Source of the DNA: Candidatus Omnitrophica bacterium UBA6233
GTDB taxonomy: Bacteria; Omnitrophota; Gorgyraeia; Gygaellales; Profunditerraquicolaceae
Length of the DNA: 48,658 bases
Assembly (NCBI GenBank): GCA_002440965.1
Contig: DJWJ01000007.1
Coordinates: forward strand, 1 to 48,658
Direction: 5' to 3'
Position numbers and translations under genes: made by a program. This document shows, piece by piece, positions 23,831-32,632 of the stretch. The notes under the pieces were generated by a model, which was not told the DNA's origin, did not search any database, and was given only the letters and a program-made list of their open reading frames with translations. Each line of letters begins with the position of its first letter. The stretch's first letter is position 1.

Positions 23831-24780
23831 AGAAAACGGTACTTATAACCGGCGGCGCAGGATTCATCGGTTCGCATTTGTGTTTTGAATTGATAAAATC
23901 GGGATACAAGGTTGTTTGCGTCGACAATCTTATTACCGGGAGCCTGAGGAATATAAACACCTTGTTAAATGACAGAAGATTTGTTTTTGTAAAACAAGAT
24001 GTTTCCAAATTGGTTAATTTTAAGAGTAAGGTTGATTATGTTTTGCATTGCGCATCTTTGGCTTCACCTGAATATTACCTTCGCTACCCCGTTGAAACAC
24101 TTAAGGTTGGTTCTTTTGGGACATGCAACGCTTTGGATTTGGCGAGAAAAAATAGGGCTGTTTTTATGCTTTTTTCTACCTCTGAGATATATGGTGACCC
24201 TTTGGTTCATCCGCAAAAGGAGAATTACTGGGGCAATGTAAATACCATTGGCGTGCGGGGCTGTTATGATGAATCCAAGCGTTTTGCCGAAGCCTTAACT
24301 ATGGCCTATCGCCGCATTCATAAATTGAATACAAGGATTGTCAGGATATTCAACACCTACGGTCCGGGAATGAGAGCTGATGACGGGAGAGTGGTTCCTA
24401 ATTTTATTAATCAGGCTTTGAACAATAAGCCTCTGACTGTCTATGGAAGAGGAGAGCAGACAAGAAGTTTTTGTTTTGTCGATGATCTGGTTGAAGGTTT
24501 ATGCCGTTTAATGCTTAAACCGGTTCATGAACCGGTTAATTTGGGAAATCCCAACGAATTTACCATTATGCAGTTAGCAAATACTGTGCTTGAGTTAACC
24601 GGTTCCCAAAGCAAAATTATTTTTAAACCCTTGCCACAGGATGATCCTCGTCAGCGCCAACCTGATATTCATAAGGCTAAAGTTTTGCTGGGATGGGAAC
24701 CGAAAATTCCTCTTCAAGAAGGTCTCGCCAAAACTATCCCTTTCTTTTTAAAGTCCAAACTCAAGAAAGCGCTTTCTTGA
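23827..24780 (+). CDS. uxs: UDP-glucuronate decarboxylase (UDP-xylose synthase)
   Basis: Extended short-chain dehydrogenase that converts UDP-glucuronate to UDP-xylose. GGAGFIGSHLC (9-19) binds NAD; the SEIYGDPLVHPQ block and GVRGCYDESKRFAEAL give the YxxxK catalytic pair. The YWGNVN...IGVRGCYDE wording is specific to UXS rather than to general epimerases, and RIFNTYGPGMRADDGRVVPNF matches too. With ugd in the same operon the route UDP-glucose to UDP-glucuronate to UDP-xylose is complete. It could in principle make a 4-keto intermediate instead. The TGA stop is part of the -35 element for the next operon. Confidence 0.9.
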   Translation: MKKTVLITGGAGFIGSHLCFELIKSGYKVVCVDNLITGSLRNINTLLNDRRFVFVKQDVSKLVNFKSKVDYVLHCASLASPEYYLRYPVETLKVGSFGTCNALDLARKNRAVFMLFSTSEIYGDPLVHPQKENYWGNVNTIGVRGCYDESKRFAEALTMAYRRIHKLNTRIVRIFNTYGPGMRADDGRVVPNFINQALNNKPLTVYGRGEQTRSFCFVDDLVEGLCRLMLKPVHEPVNLGNPNEFTIMQLANTVLELTGSQSKIIFKPLPQDDPRQRQPDIHKAKVLLGWEPKIPLQEGLAKTIPFFLKSKLKKALS

Positions 24781-24806
24781 CAAGGCATGTATTTATATGT
24801 TATACT
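24777..24806 (+). promoter_or_regulatory. Strong promoter of the cvpA-dnaG-rpoD operon
   Basis: TTGACA (24777-24782) overlaps the uxs stop codon; 18-base spacer; TATACT (24801-24806). Transcription would begin near 24813, giving a leader of about 50 bases with AGAGAGG before ATG 24862. Confidence 0.7.
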
Positions 24807-24861
24807 TTACCGATTTAGCTTGCCCCGATATTAGTTAAATCAACAAGAGAGGTTTAACCCT

Positions 24862-25446
24862 ATGCTACTGAATATCTTAAAACAAATTAACTGGGTGGAT
24901 ATAGGTGTATTGATTTTAGTGGCAAGGATTTGTTTTACTGCCGCAAAAAATGGTTTTCCTATTGAGTTATTTAAGTCCATCGGCACGCTCTCGGCAATCT
25001 ATTTTTCCTTACATTATTATATCACTATTTCGGATTATATCGATAATTGGGCTGCTTTAGACAAGAGACTTCCTTTAGGATTTTTGGATTTTATTGTTTT
25101 TGTTCTCATAGCCATTGGAGGCTATGGCATATTTGTCTTATTGCGCAGTATATTCGGAAAACTTCTGAAGATGGAGGCAATATCTGCCTTAAACAGATGG
25201 GGGAGCTTGATTTTGGGTATTATTAGGGCGTTACTTTTATCCAGTTTAATTATTTTTGCGATGTTTATTTCGAGTATAGATTACTTTAAGAGCAGCGCCA
25301 AAGAATCTTATTCCGGTAAGCGTTTATTTATGCTTTGTCCCGCTACCTATTCATGGTTGTGGAATGCGATAACGTCTAAATTTGCCAAAAGCGAGAAATT
25401 TAATGATGTTATTACTTCAACAAGTAATGAGTTTAAGAATAACTAA
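24862..25446 (+). CDS. CvpA family inner-membrane protein
   Basis: Integral membrane protein with about four transmembrane helices (roughly residues 12-32, 34-55, 72-96 and 108-136), of the colicin V production/CvpA family. IDNWAALDK... LGFLDFIVFVLIAIGGYGIF and the LNRWGSLILGIIRALLLSS helix with its Gly-rich turn are typical. The family is linked to envelope homeostasis, but the molecular role is not settled. The C-terminal 45 residues are soluble. The GAGAGG site supports ATG 24862. It is the first gene after a strong promoter and precedes the NIF3-like, primase and sigma factor genes. Confidence 0.82.
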   Translation: MLLNILKQINWVDIGVLILVARICFTAAKNGFPIELFKSIGTLSAIYFSLHYYITISDYIDNWAALDKRLPLGFLDFIVFVLIAIGGYGIFVLLRSIFGKLLKMEAISALNRWGSLILGIIRALLLSSLIIFAMFISSIDYFKSSAKESYSGKRLFMLCPATYSWLWNAITSKFAKSEKFNDVITSTSNEFKNN

Positions 25447-25512
25447 ACCGATTTTATCCTCCATTTTCAGCTAAAATGAATTAAGGTTGTTTTATAAGAA
25501 AGGAAGGCTTGG

Positions 25513-26382
25513 GTGAAGCTATCTCGTTTTTATGAACTAGTCGTAAAATTCGGCGCAAGCCGCGACCCCAGAATCAATAAATCTGCAATAAAGTCATACC
25601 CGGATTCAGCCCTGCTTTACGGCGATCCCAACACAAAGATAAGGAAAATTCTTATTGGTGTCGATATGGAGGTTGGGGAATTGCTTTTAGCCGACAGGAT
25701 TCGCCAGAGGGAGGGGTTGGATTTGGTGATTTCACACCATCCCGAGGGAAAGGCTTATGCGCTTTTGCATGAGGTTATGCGTTTGCAGATTGATTTGCTG
25801 GAACAGGCAGGTGTCTGCAAAACTGTTGCCCAAAAACTTTTAAATGAAAGGATGACCGAAGTAGAAAGAAGGATTCTTCCCCAGAATCATACGCGTTCAG
25901 TCGATGTTGCCCGTCTTCTGGATATTCCTTATATGTGTATGCATACACCCGCGGATAATCATGTGTATCGTTTTCTTGAAAAACTTATGCAGATAAAAAG
26001 GCCCAAAACTGTAAAGGATATAGTAAATATTTTACTCGAGATTCCTGAGTATGGTCAAGCAGAAATGAATATGTGTGGTCCGCGAATAATTTTGGGTTCT
26101 CCAAATAGGCCAGCAGGCAAGATTTTCTTTGAAATGACCGGAGGAACCGAGGGGTCTAAGGATGTTTTTGAGAAGCTTTATAGCGCCGGTGTAAGGACGC
26201 TTGTTTCCATGCATTTGAGCGATGAGCATTTTAAGAAAGCTAAAGAAGCTAACCTAAGCGTTGTTATCGCCGGACATATTTCAAGTGATGTTTTGGGTTT
26301 GAATCTTTTGTTAGACAGAATTGAAAAGGAAGAGAAATTAGAAATCATAGGTTGCTCGGGGTTTAAAAGAGTCAGAAGGTGA
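25513..26382 (+). CDS. NIF3-like dinuclear metal-centre protein
   Basis: Member of the NIF3/YbgI (DUF34) family, whose members bind two metal ions with conserved His and Asp/Glu residues; the cellular reaction is still uncertain. LVISHHPEG (about 75-83), MHTPADNHV (about 139-147) and, near the C-terminus, HLSDEHFKKA with VVIAGHISSDVLG carry the family metal ligands. Length is 289 aa. The start codon is GTG 25513, supported by AGGAAGG just upstream. The stop lies one base before the dnaG ATG. Its place ahead of dnaG-rpoD parallels many genomes in which this family sits next to the primase/sigma gene pair. Confidence 0.85.
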   Translation: MKLSRFYELVVKFGASRDPRINKSAIKSYPDSALLYGDPNTKIRKILIGVDMEVGELLLADRIRQREGLDLVISHHPEGKAYALLHEVMRLQIDLLEQAGVCKTVAQKLLNERMTEVERRILPQNHTRSVDVARLLDIPYMCMHTPADNHVYRFLEKLMQIKRPKTVKDIVNILLEIPEYGQAEMNMCGPRIILGSPNRPAGKIFFEMTGGTEGSKDVFEKLYSAGVRTLVSMHLSDEHFKKAKEANLSVVIAGHISSDVLGLNLLLDRIEKEEKLEIIGCSGFKRVRR

Positions 26383-26383
26383 T

Positions 26384-28159
26384 ATGCAAAAAAAGATTCC
26401 CGACGATACATTGGATGATATCTTGAGCCGGGTTGATATAGTCGAAATCATTGCCGGTTGCCTGCCGCTCAAACGGTCCGGCCGTAATTTTAAAGCATGC
26501 TGTCCATTTCATCACGAAAAGACCCCTTCTTTCATGGTTTCGCCCGACCGTCAAATATATCATTGTTTTGGCTGTGGAGAATCGGGCAATGCTTTTAAGT
26601 TCCTTATGCGTTATGAGCGTATGGACTTTCCGGGAGCGGTAAAATTTCTGGCTAAAAAAGCAGGAGTAATTCTTCCGGAGATAGAAACTAGCGAATACAA
26701 GCCCTCAGGATTGTCTACCCAGTTATATAAAGTTAATGAGCTAGCCGCAGATTTTTACTCCGGTATCTTGAATTCTAATGAAGGATCCAAAGGGAGAGAT
26801 TATTTAATCAAACGCGGTATAAAGCAGGCGACGGCCGTAGAGTTAAAAATTGGTTTTGCTCCGAATAAATGGGATAGTTTGATTAATTATCTGAGATCTA
26901 AATCAGTAAGCCTGGATTCAATGGAAAAGGCCGGGCTTGTAATAAACAAAGAGAGTGGTGGATATTATGATAGGTTTAGGAATCGAATAGTCTTTGCTAT
27001 CTTCGACGCGAAAGGCCGTATTCTAGGATTTGGAGGCAGGGTTTTGGATGAAAGCCTGCCAAAGTATCTTAATTCTCCCGAAACAGCCATATATTCTAAG
27101 GGTAAGAATCTATACGGGTTTAATCTGTCCAAAGAGCATATAAGAGAAAATGATTTTGTGGTGATGGTGGAGGGTTATCTTGATTTTCTGGTTCCTTATC
27201 AAGAGGGGCTAAAGAGTATCGTGGCTTCATTAGGAACAGCTTTAACTATTGAACAGGCTAGATTGTTAAGGAGATATACTCATAATGTGATTATGATTTA
27301 TGATTCGGATACCGCCGGTGAATTGGCCACGTTACGCAGCCTTGATATATTTATCGAAGAGGAAATGAATGTAAGAATAGTTTCATTGCCAAAAGGATTG
27401 GATCCGGATTTATTTGTGCGCAAGCTCGGCGTGGACGCCTTGAAAGAAAAGATTTCCTCTGCGCAAAGCGTGTTAAATTACAAGCTTGGGGTGCTGAAAA
27501 ACCGCTACAATATAAAAGAAATAGAGGGTTTAACCAAAGTTTCGAATTTAATGCTTGAAACTATAGTTAAGCTTAAGAACGCTATAACGAAGTCCGAATA
27601 TATCAGGAAGCTAGCTCAGGAATTGAATGTTAAAGAAGAGGCCTTATTGGAAGAGGCGAAAAAAATAAAGTCGGGCAAAACTTTGTCCGAGCATCGAGAA
27701 ACAACGGCAAGGAAGATCTATAGCGTTAGTCCGACGGAAAAATTACTTATGTCGTTGATGCTTGAGGAAAACGGGCTTATTAACCGGATAAAAACTTATT
27801 TAGTTCCTGCAGATTTTCAGGATGAGCGTATATCCAGGATAGTTTCCATTATGTTCGATTTGGCAGAGCAGGGGAAAAAAGTAGAACCTCAAATTTTGAT
27901 GAACCATTTAGGCGATGATATATCGGAATTGGTTTGCGAGTCTGTATTTTTACCTCAGGCTTCCTCGGAAGGCCATAAAGAAAAGGTGCTTGAAGATTGT
28001 ATCCAGCGTATGAAAAGTGAGAGGCTGAAATTGGAAAGGCATAGATTGCATGAACAGATAAAGCTTGCTCAGAACTCAGGTGACAGCGAACTTCTTGCTC
28101 GTCTGACGGAAGAGTTTCATTGTCTGATCAAAAAAAAGGAAAGCGGGCAAAAAATATGA
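26384..28159 (+). CDS. dnaG: DNA primase DnaG
   Basis: Makes RNA primers at the replication fork. The N-terminal zinc domain has C40, H43, C61 and C64 (CPFHHEKTPSF and YHCFGCGESGNAF). The catalytic core includes RGIKQATAVELKIGFAP, GFGGRVLDESLPKYLNSPET, the TOPRIM acidic motifs MVEGYLDFL and IYDSDTAGELA, and DPDLFVRKLG. The C-terminal part (about 440-591) is the helicase-binding region. Length 591 aa is normal. The last four bases overlap the rpoD start (ATGA), the classical primase/sigma arrangement of the macromolecular synthesis operon, here without rpsU. Confidence 0.97.
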   Translation: MQKKIPDDTLDDILSRVDIVEIIAGCLPLKRSGRNFKACCPFHHEKTPSFMVSPDRQIYHCFGCGESGNAFKFLMRYERMDFPGAVKFLAKKAGVILPEIETSEYKPSGLSTQLYKVNELAADFYSGILNSNEGSKGRDYLIKRGIKQATAVELKIGFAPNKWDSLINYLRSKSVSLDSMEKAGLVINKESGGYYDRFRNRIVFAIFDAKGRILGFGGRVLDESLPKYLNSPETAIYSKGKNLYGFNLSKEHIRENDFVVMVEGYLDFLVPYQEGLKSIVASLGTALTIEQARLLRRYTHNVIMIYDSDTAGELATLRSLDIFIEEEMNVRIVSLPKGLDPDLFVRKLGVDALKEKISSAQSVLNYKLGVLKNRYNIKEIEGLTKVSNLMLETIVKLKNAITKSEYIRKLAQELNVKEEALLEEAKKIKSGKTLSEHRETTARKIYSVSPTEKLLMSLMLEENGLINRIKTYLVPADFQDERISRIVSIMFDLAEQGKKVEPQILMNHLGDDISELVCESVFLPQASSEGHKEKVLEDCIQRMKSERLKLERHRLHEQIKLAQNSGDSELLARLTEEFHCLIKKKESGQKI

Positions 28160-29685
28160 AAAAGAAAGTTTATCCAGCTAAAGATTTGGAAAAAATTATA
28201 GCTTTAGGCAAGCAAAAGGGGTTTCTTACTTATGATGAGGTAAATGACCTTCTTCCGGAAGATCTTTCTTCCTCTGATGATATGGATCATCTGTTTGAAT
28301 TGCTTGGAAATGAAGATATACAGATAGTTGAGCATGAAGAGGATATGGTTGTCGATAAAGACGGTTCTGCTACTAAGGAAGAAATTTTAAATGAACAGCT
28401 CAAGCCTGAAGAAAGGCTCCTTCCTTTGGATGATCCGGTAAAAATGTATCTTAAGCAAATGGGTTCTATTTCTCTGTTGTCCAGGGAAGATGAAATTGAG
28501 TTAGCCAAGAAGATTGAAGATGCCGAAGATAAATTCAAACGAGCTTCTTTAGGCACCAGGTTTGTACGCAATGAAGCAATTCTGGTGGCTAATGAGATTA
28601 TTGAGAATAAGCTTAATGCGGAAGAAGTGGTGAAAGAGGATTTTAAGATTAAGAAGGTAAATATTTCTTCCAAGATAAAAAGAATCCTTAAGAAAATTAA
28701 AGTTACTCGGAGTGATAGCGTTGCGGTTGAGCTTATTTTGGAGCTCAATTTTGTGACTTCGGTGGTAGAGGCCGCGGTGCGAAAACTTGGTTACCTTTTG
28801 AAGGAATTTGAGCATTCCAGCCGTAATTCTGCCGTTGATCGGAAAAGAAGAAAAACGATATTAAAAGAATTAAACGAACCGGTCAATAAGATCAAAGAAC
28901 AGATGAAATTTATTAGATCCACAAATCTAAAATTCAATCGTTGCAAAAAGAAACTGGTGGAAGCAAATTTAAGGCTTGTAGTGAGTATAGCTAAGAAATA
29001 TACCAACAGGGGCCTATCGTTTCTGGATTTGATTCAAGAAGGGAATATCGGTCTTATGCGTGCCGTAGAGAAATTTGAATATAAACGCGGGTATAAATTT
29101 TCCACTTATGCTACTTGGTGGATAAGGCAGGCGATTACCCGTTCTATAGCCGATCAGGCGCGCACCATAAGAATACCTGTGCATATGACTGAAACGATCA
29201 ATAAGATTATTCGTTATTCGCGTGTTTTTGTCCAGGAAAACGGCCGGGAACCTTTACCTGAAGAAATTGCGCATAAAATGCGTCTACCTCAGGAGAAGGT
29301 CAAAACGATATTAAAGATAGCTCAGGAACCCATATCTTTGCAGATGCCTATTGGTGATGAAGGAGATACTCATTTCGGGGATTTTATACAAGATAAAAAG
29401 GCAGTTTCTCCGGCAAACGAAACCGTCCGTTCAATGTTAAAAGACGAGATGAACTCTGCTTTAAGCACTTTAACCGAGAGAGAAAAGAAAATTCTTGTTT
29501 TGCGTTTTGGCATTCAAGACGGTTCTAGCCGGACACTAGAAGAAGTCGGTAATGTTTTTAGGGTTACCCGCGAAAGAGTGCGGCAGATCGAAGCCAAGGC
29601 TCTGAAGAAGCTCAGGCATCCCACGCGTTCAAGGAGGTTAAGAACTTTTCTAGATATGACTCTTGCACATCAAAGAGAGTATTAA
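28156..29685 (+). CDS. rpoD: RNA polymerase principal sigma factor RpoD
   Basis: Housekeeping sigma-70 of 509 aa. Region 1.1 (about 5-70, LEKIIALGKQKGFLTYDEVNDLLP), region 1.2 (DPVKMYLKQMGSISLLSRE), a moderately long non-conserved region with basic helices (about 130-255), region 2 (LRLVVSIAKKYTNRGLSFLD, YKFSTYATWWIRQAITRSI), region 3 (RIPVHMTETINKI) and region 4 with the -35-binding HTH (TLEEVGNVFRVTRERVRQIE). I choose ATG 28156, which overlaps the dnaG stop, over an in-frame TTG at 28120. It recognises the TTGACA/TATAAT promoters seen throughout the window. A strong intrinsic terminator follows at 29731. Confidence 0.97.
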   Translation: MKKKVYPAKDLEKIIALGKQKGFLTYDEVNDLLPEDLSSSDDMDHLFELLGNEDIQIVEHEEDMVVDKDGSATKEEILNEQLKPEERLLPLDDPVKMYLKQMGSISLLSREDEIELAKKIEDAEDKFKRASLGTRFVRNEAILVANEIIENKLNAEEVVKEDFKIKKVNISSKIKRILKKIKVTRSDSVAVELILELNFVTSVVEAAVRKLGYLLKEFEHSSRNSAVDRKRRKTILKELNEPVNKIKEQMKFIRSTNLKFNRCKKKLVEANLRLVVSIAKKYTNRGLSFLDLIQEGNIGLMRAVEKFEYKRGYKFSTYATWWIRQAITRSIADQARTIRIPVHMTETINKIIRYSRVFVQENGREPLPEEIAHKMRLPQEKVKTILKIAQEPISLQMPIGDEGDTHFGDFIQDKKAVSPANETVRSMLKDEMNSALSTLTEREKKILVLRFGIQDGSSRTLEEVGNVFRVTRERVRQIEAKALKKLRHPTRSRRLRTFLDMTLAHQREY

Positions 29686-29700
29686 CTAGTTGAGGGAGTT

Positions 29701-29787
29701 ATGTTTATTGCTGTATATTTTATGGAGAAGGCAGTTCTCTTCAGGAATAACCGAAGGGGGCTGCTTTTGATTTTTTATGGAGAATAA
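29701..29787 (+). CDS. Possible 28-residue leader peptide overlapping the cyclic-di-GMP protein gene
   Basis: ATG 29701, preceded by GAGGGAG (29692-29698), opens a 28-codon frame (MFIAVYFMEKAVLFRNNRRG and a hydrophobic tail LLLIFYGE) ending TAA 29785-29787. It runs straight through a 12-pair terminator hairpin and ends 11 bases inside the next gene, whose ATG is 29777. This layout fits translational coupling or ribosome-controlled attenuation. It may also be a chance ORF; it is short and the ribosome site is close to the ATG. Confidence 0.35.
   Translation: MFIAVYFMEKAVLFRNNRRGLLLIFYGE
29731..29776 (+). terminator. Intrinsic terminator/attenuator hairpin after rpoD
   Basis: GCAGTTCTCTTC (29731-29742) pairs over 12 positions, three of them G-U, with GAAGGGGGCTGC (29753-29764) around a ten-base loop, followed by TTTTGATTTTTT (29765-29776). 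The ATG of the next gene follows the T-run with no gap, so the hairpin can end rpoD transcription and also control the downstream gene. Confidence 0.8.
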
Positions 29788-32374
29788 GGCAAATTTTGAT
29801 GAAAAGGCCGAAAAGCTCAACGACGAAATAAAATTCCTGCAAGTGCGTATTACGGAGCTAGAGAAAGCAGAAGGCCGCCGTCAAGAATTAGAAGATATAT
29901 TGAAGGAAGATGAACGGAGATTGCGCGCTATTTTCGATCAAACATTTCAGTTTATCGGCTTAATGACTGTTGATGGCATATTGATAGATGCAAACAGGAC
30001 GGCTTTGGAATTTAGCGGTATTGATTCCGCAAGCGCTTTAAACAGGCCGTTCTGGGAAACTTCTTGGTGGCAGCATTCTCCGGAATTACAAGAAAAACTT
30101 CGTCAATCCGTAAAAAAAGCGGCTGAAGGCGAGTTTGTGCGGTTTGAGGCAATTCATTTAGATAAGGAAAGAAAAACTCATTATATAGATTTTTCTTTGA
30201 AACCAATAAGAGATGAAAACGGCAAGGTTATTTTTTTAGTTCCCGAAGGCCGGGATATAACTGAGTTAAAAAAAGCTTCGGATGCGCTTTTGGAATCCGA
30301 GAAGAGATACTCTGTTTTAGTAAATGATCTTCCGGTTGGCGTTTTTCGCACTACATCCGGCCCGCAAGAGCATTTCTTAGAAGCTAATCCTGCGATGCTA
30401 AAGATACTGGAAGCTGAGGCCAAGGAGGAATTCTTAAAACGCAATGTAAGCGATTTTTACCAGGATTCCGAAAGAAGACAAAGATTAAATGAGAAATTGA
30501 TGAGTCAAGGCTCTGTCCAAAACGAAGAGTTGCAGCTTGTGACATTAAAGGGTAATAAGATTTGGGCGCTTCTTAATGCGGTAGCCAGGAAAGATGAGAA
30601 AGGAAATGTCCTCTATTTCGATGGAGTTTTGGAAGATATTACGGAACGTAAGAAATATGAAGAAAAGTTACGCGAAGCCCGGGCGGAATTGGGAATCAGA
30701 GTTAAGGTGCGAACTGCCGAGCTTAGCCGGGCTAATGAAGAATTGAGAAAAGAAGTCGGTGAGCGGAAAAAGCTTATTGAAGCATTTAATAAGAATAAGG
30801 CTTTCCTCTCCAACGTTTTTAGCAGTATTCAGGATGGAATAAGCGTAATTGATAAAGAAATGAATATCGTTATGGCAAATCCGGTTATGGAAAAATGGCA
30901 TCCTTCCAAAGTTCCTTTAATAGGAAGGAAATGCTACGAAGCATACCAGTACAGCAGCGAGCCTTGCGAAAATTGCCCTGTCCGTGCAAGTTTAAAAACG
31001 CAGCAGTTGGCCGTCGAGATTATTCCTAAAAGAAATCCTGATGGACAGGCTGTCGGATGGCTGGAATTATACAGTTTTCCCATGTTTGATCAGGAGAATA
31101 AAGAATTAGTAGGGGCGATTGAATATGTGCGGGATATTTCCGATAAAAAGATGACCGAAGAGCGCGTGCGCGTGTTAAACAACGAACTTATTAAATCAAA
31201 TAAGCGGCTTAAAAGGCTTGTGCTTACCGATTCACATACAGGGTTATATAACCATCGTTATCTGGAGGAAGTTATTGAAGCGGAATTCCATCGGGCAAGA
31301 CGCTACGCCCATTATTTATCAGTAATACTAATAGATATCGATTATTTTAAATCTATAAATGATGTATATGGGCATCAATTCGGCGATTTAGTCCTTAAGC
31401 AATTTGCGCGGCGGTTAAAGATGCTTATGCGAAAATACGATATTATCATACGTTCGGGCGGTGAAGAATTTATTATTATCTCTCCCGATATTGACGTAAC
31501 TCAGTCTTTGGCCTTAGGCCAAAGGATTTTAGCTTCGATTAGCCAATATAGTTTTGGAAACAAAAGTCATGCGGTTAAGCTTAAGCTGAGTTTGGCAGCG
31601 GTTTCTTATCCCGAAGACAGGGTAACAAAAGGAATGGGGTTGGTTAATTTAGCAGATCAAATCCTTAATAAGGCCAAGGAATCAGGAGGCAACCGTATTT
31701 TTTCTTCTTTAGACGTAAGAGCGGATAAATGTCCGGTATCTCAGAAGAATAGCAAGGTTTCCAATATCAAGCTTCTGCAAAGTAAAATAGACAAGCTCAC
31801 CAAGAGAGCGAACCAGAGTTTTGTGGAAGCAATTCTCGCTTTCGCGAAAGCAATAGAATTGAAGGATCATTATACTGGAGAACATGTCGAGGAGACAGTA
31901 CGTTATGTTACCGAGATTTGCAGAGTGCTGCAGTTGCCGAAAGAGGAAGTTGAATTGATTAAACAGGGCGCGGCTTTGCATGATTTGGGCAAGATTGGCA
32001 TAAGCGAGAAGATATTGCTTAAGAAGTCTAAGCTTACTAAGCTTGAATTTGAAGAAATTAAAAAACATCCTCAAATCGGAGCGGATATCCTTAGGCCTAT
32101 TCAATCATTGCGTAGCATTATCCCCCTTGTTTTTTACCACCATGAACAATGGGACGGTTCAGGGTATCCTAGCGGCATTAAGAAAGAAGAAATTCCTATA
32201 GGAGCCCGGATTATCGCTATAGCTGATGTTTATCAGGCTCTTACCAGCGATCGTCCATATAGAAAAGCATACCCTAAGGAAAAGGCAATTAAGATATTGA
32301 AAGCCGGTATCGGGACCCAGTTTGATCCGCGGATTGCAACCATATTCCTAAAAATTCTTCAGCAAGAAAAATAG
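29777..32374 (+). CDS. Triple-PAS GGDEF and HD-GYP cyclic di-GMP protein
   Basis: Soluble 865-residue protein that carries both synthesis and breakdown modules for cyclic di-GMP. An N-terminal coiled coil (1-48) is followed by PAS domains at about 48-165, 174-293 and 344-458, the third with a cysteine cluster C386, C397 and C400. The GGDEF domain (about 480-640) has GGEEF at 561-565 and an intact I-site RKYD at 552-555. The HD-GYP domain (about 680-862) has HD at 735-736, HHEQWDGSGYP with GYP at 796-798, and the TSDRPYRKA motif. Both catalytic sites look intact. No ribosome site lies between the terminator T-run and ATG 29777; the nearest is AAGGGGG inside the stem, which suggests structure-dependent translation. 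Confidence 0.93.
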   Translation: MENKANFDEKAEKLNDEIKFLQVRITELEKAEGRRQELEDILKEDERRLRAIFDQTFQFIGLMTVDGILIDANRTALEFSGIDSASALNRPFWETSWWQHSPELQEKLRQSVKKAAEGEFVRFEAIHLDKERKTHYIDFSLKPIRDENGKVIFLVPEGRDITELKKASDALLESEKRYSVLVNDLPVGVFRTTSGPQEHFLEANPAMLKILEAEAKEEFLKRNVSDFYQDSERRQRLNEKLMSQGSVQNEELQLVTLKGNKIWALLNAVARKDEKGNVLYFDGVLEDITERKKYEEKLREARAELGIRVKVRTAELSRANEELRKEVGERKKLIEAFNKNKAFLSNVFSSIQDGISVIDKEMNIVMANPVMEKWHPSKVPLIGRKCYEAYQYSSEPCENCPVRASLKTQQLAVEIIPKRNPDGQAVGWLELYSFPMFDQENKELVGAIEYVRDISDKKMTEERVRVLNNELIKSNKRLKRLVLTDSHTGLYNHRYLEEVIEAEFHRARRYAHYLSVILIDIDYFKSINDVYGHQFGDLVLKQFARRLKMLMRKYDIIIRSGGEEFIIISPDIDVTQSLALGQRILASISQYSFGNKSHAVKLKLSLAAVSYPEDRVTKGMGLVNLADQILNKAKESGGNRIFSSLDVRADKCPVSQKNSKVSNIKLLQSKIDKLTKRANQSFVEAILAFAKAIELKDHYTGEHVEETVRYVTEICRVLQLPKEEVELIKQGAALHDLGKIGISEKILLKKSKLTKLEFEEIKKHPQIGADILRPIQSLRSIIPLVFYHHEQWDGSGYPSGIKKEEIPIGARIIAIADVYQALTSDRPYRKAYPKEKAIKILKAGIGTQFDPRIATIFLKILQQEK

Positions 32375-32420
32375 TTGCTAAAACCCCCATATAATAGTAA
32401 AATATTATGTTAAATTATTA

Positions 32421-32492
32421 GGGCCTATAGCTCAGCGGTAGAGCAGGAGACTCATAATCTCTTGGTCCGGGGTTCGAATCCCTGTGGGCCCA
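32421..32492 (+). tRNA. tRNA with CAU anticodon, probably tRNA-Ile2 (lysidine type)
   Basis: A complete 72-base cloverleaf: acceptor GGGCCTA/TGGGCCC, D-stem GCTC/GAGC, anticodon stem GGAGA/TCTCT around loop CTCATAA, T-arm CGGGG-TTCGAAT-CCCTG, discriminator A at 32492. CCA is not encoded. The region ATAATCTCTTGGTC after the anticodon resembles isoleucine tRNA-CAU (modified to lysidine by TilS) more than elongator methionine tRNA; it lacks initiator features. A TATAAT at 32390-32395 may be its -10 element. Confidence 0.9.
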
Positions 32493-32502
32493 GATATATA
32501 TT

Positions 32503-32576
32503 GGGCATTTAGCTCAGCTGGTTAGAGCGCTACATTCACATTGTAGAGGTCAGAGGTTCAAGTCCTCTAATGCCCA
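32503..32576 (+). tRNA. tRNA-Val (CAC)
   Basis: A complete 74-base cloverleaf: acceptor GGGCATT/AATGCCC, D-arm GCTC-AGCTGGTTA-GAGC, anticodon stem CTACA/TGTAG with loop TTCACAT (anticodon CAC), T-arm AGAGG-TTCAAGT-CCTCT, discriminator A at 32576. CCA is not encoded. It lies ten bases after the preceding tRNA, so both probably come from one precursor. Confidence 0.95.
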
Positions 32577-32632
32577 TTAGGTTTAAGTATTATTAGGCGC
32601 CTATATATAAAATCAGTGGAAGGAGAAGAAAA

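Noticed and set aside
29686..29776. Known cyclic di-GMP riboswitch before the GGDEF/HD-GYP gene
   Set aside because: The sequence lacks the conserved class I or II core motifs; only the terminator hairpin and leader ORF are visible.
32375..32420. Full promoter for the tRNA pair
   Set aside because: A TATAAT is present at 32390-32395 but I could not find a convincing -35 element at proper spacing.
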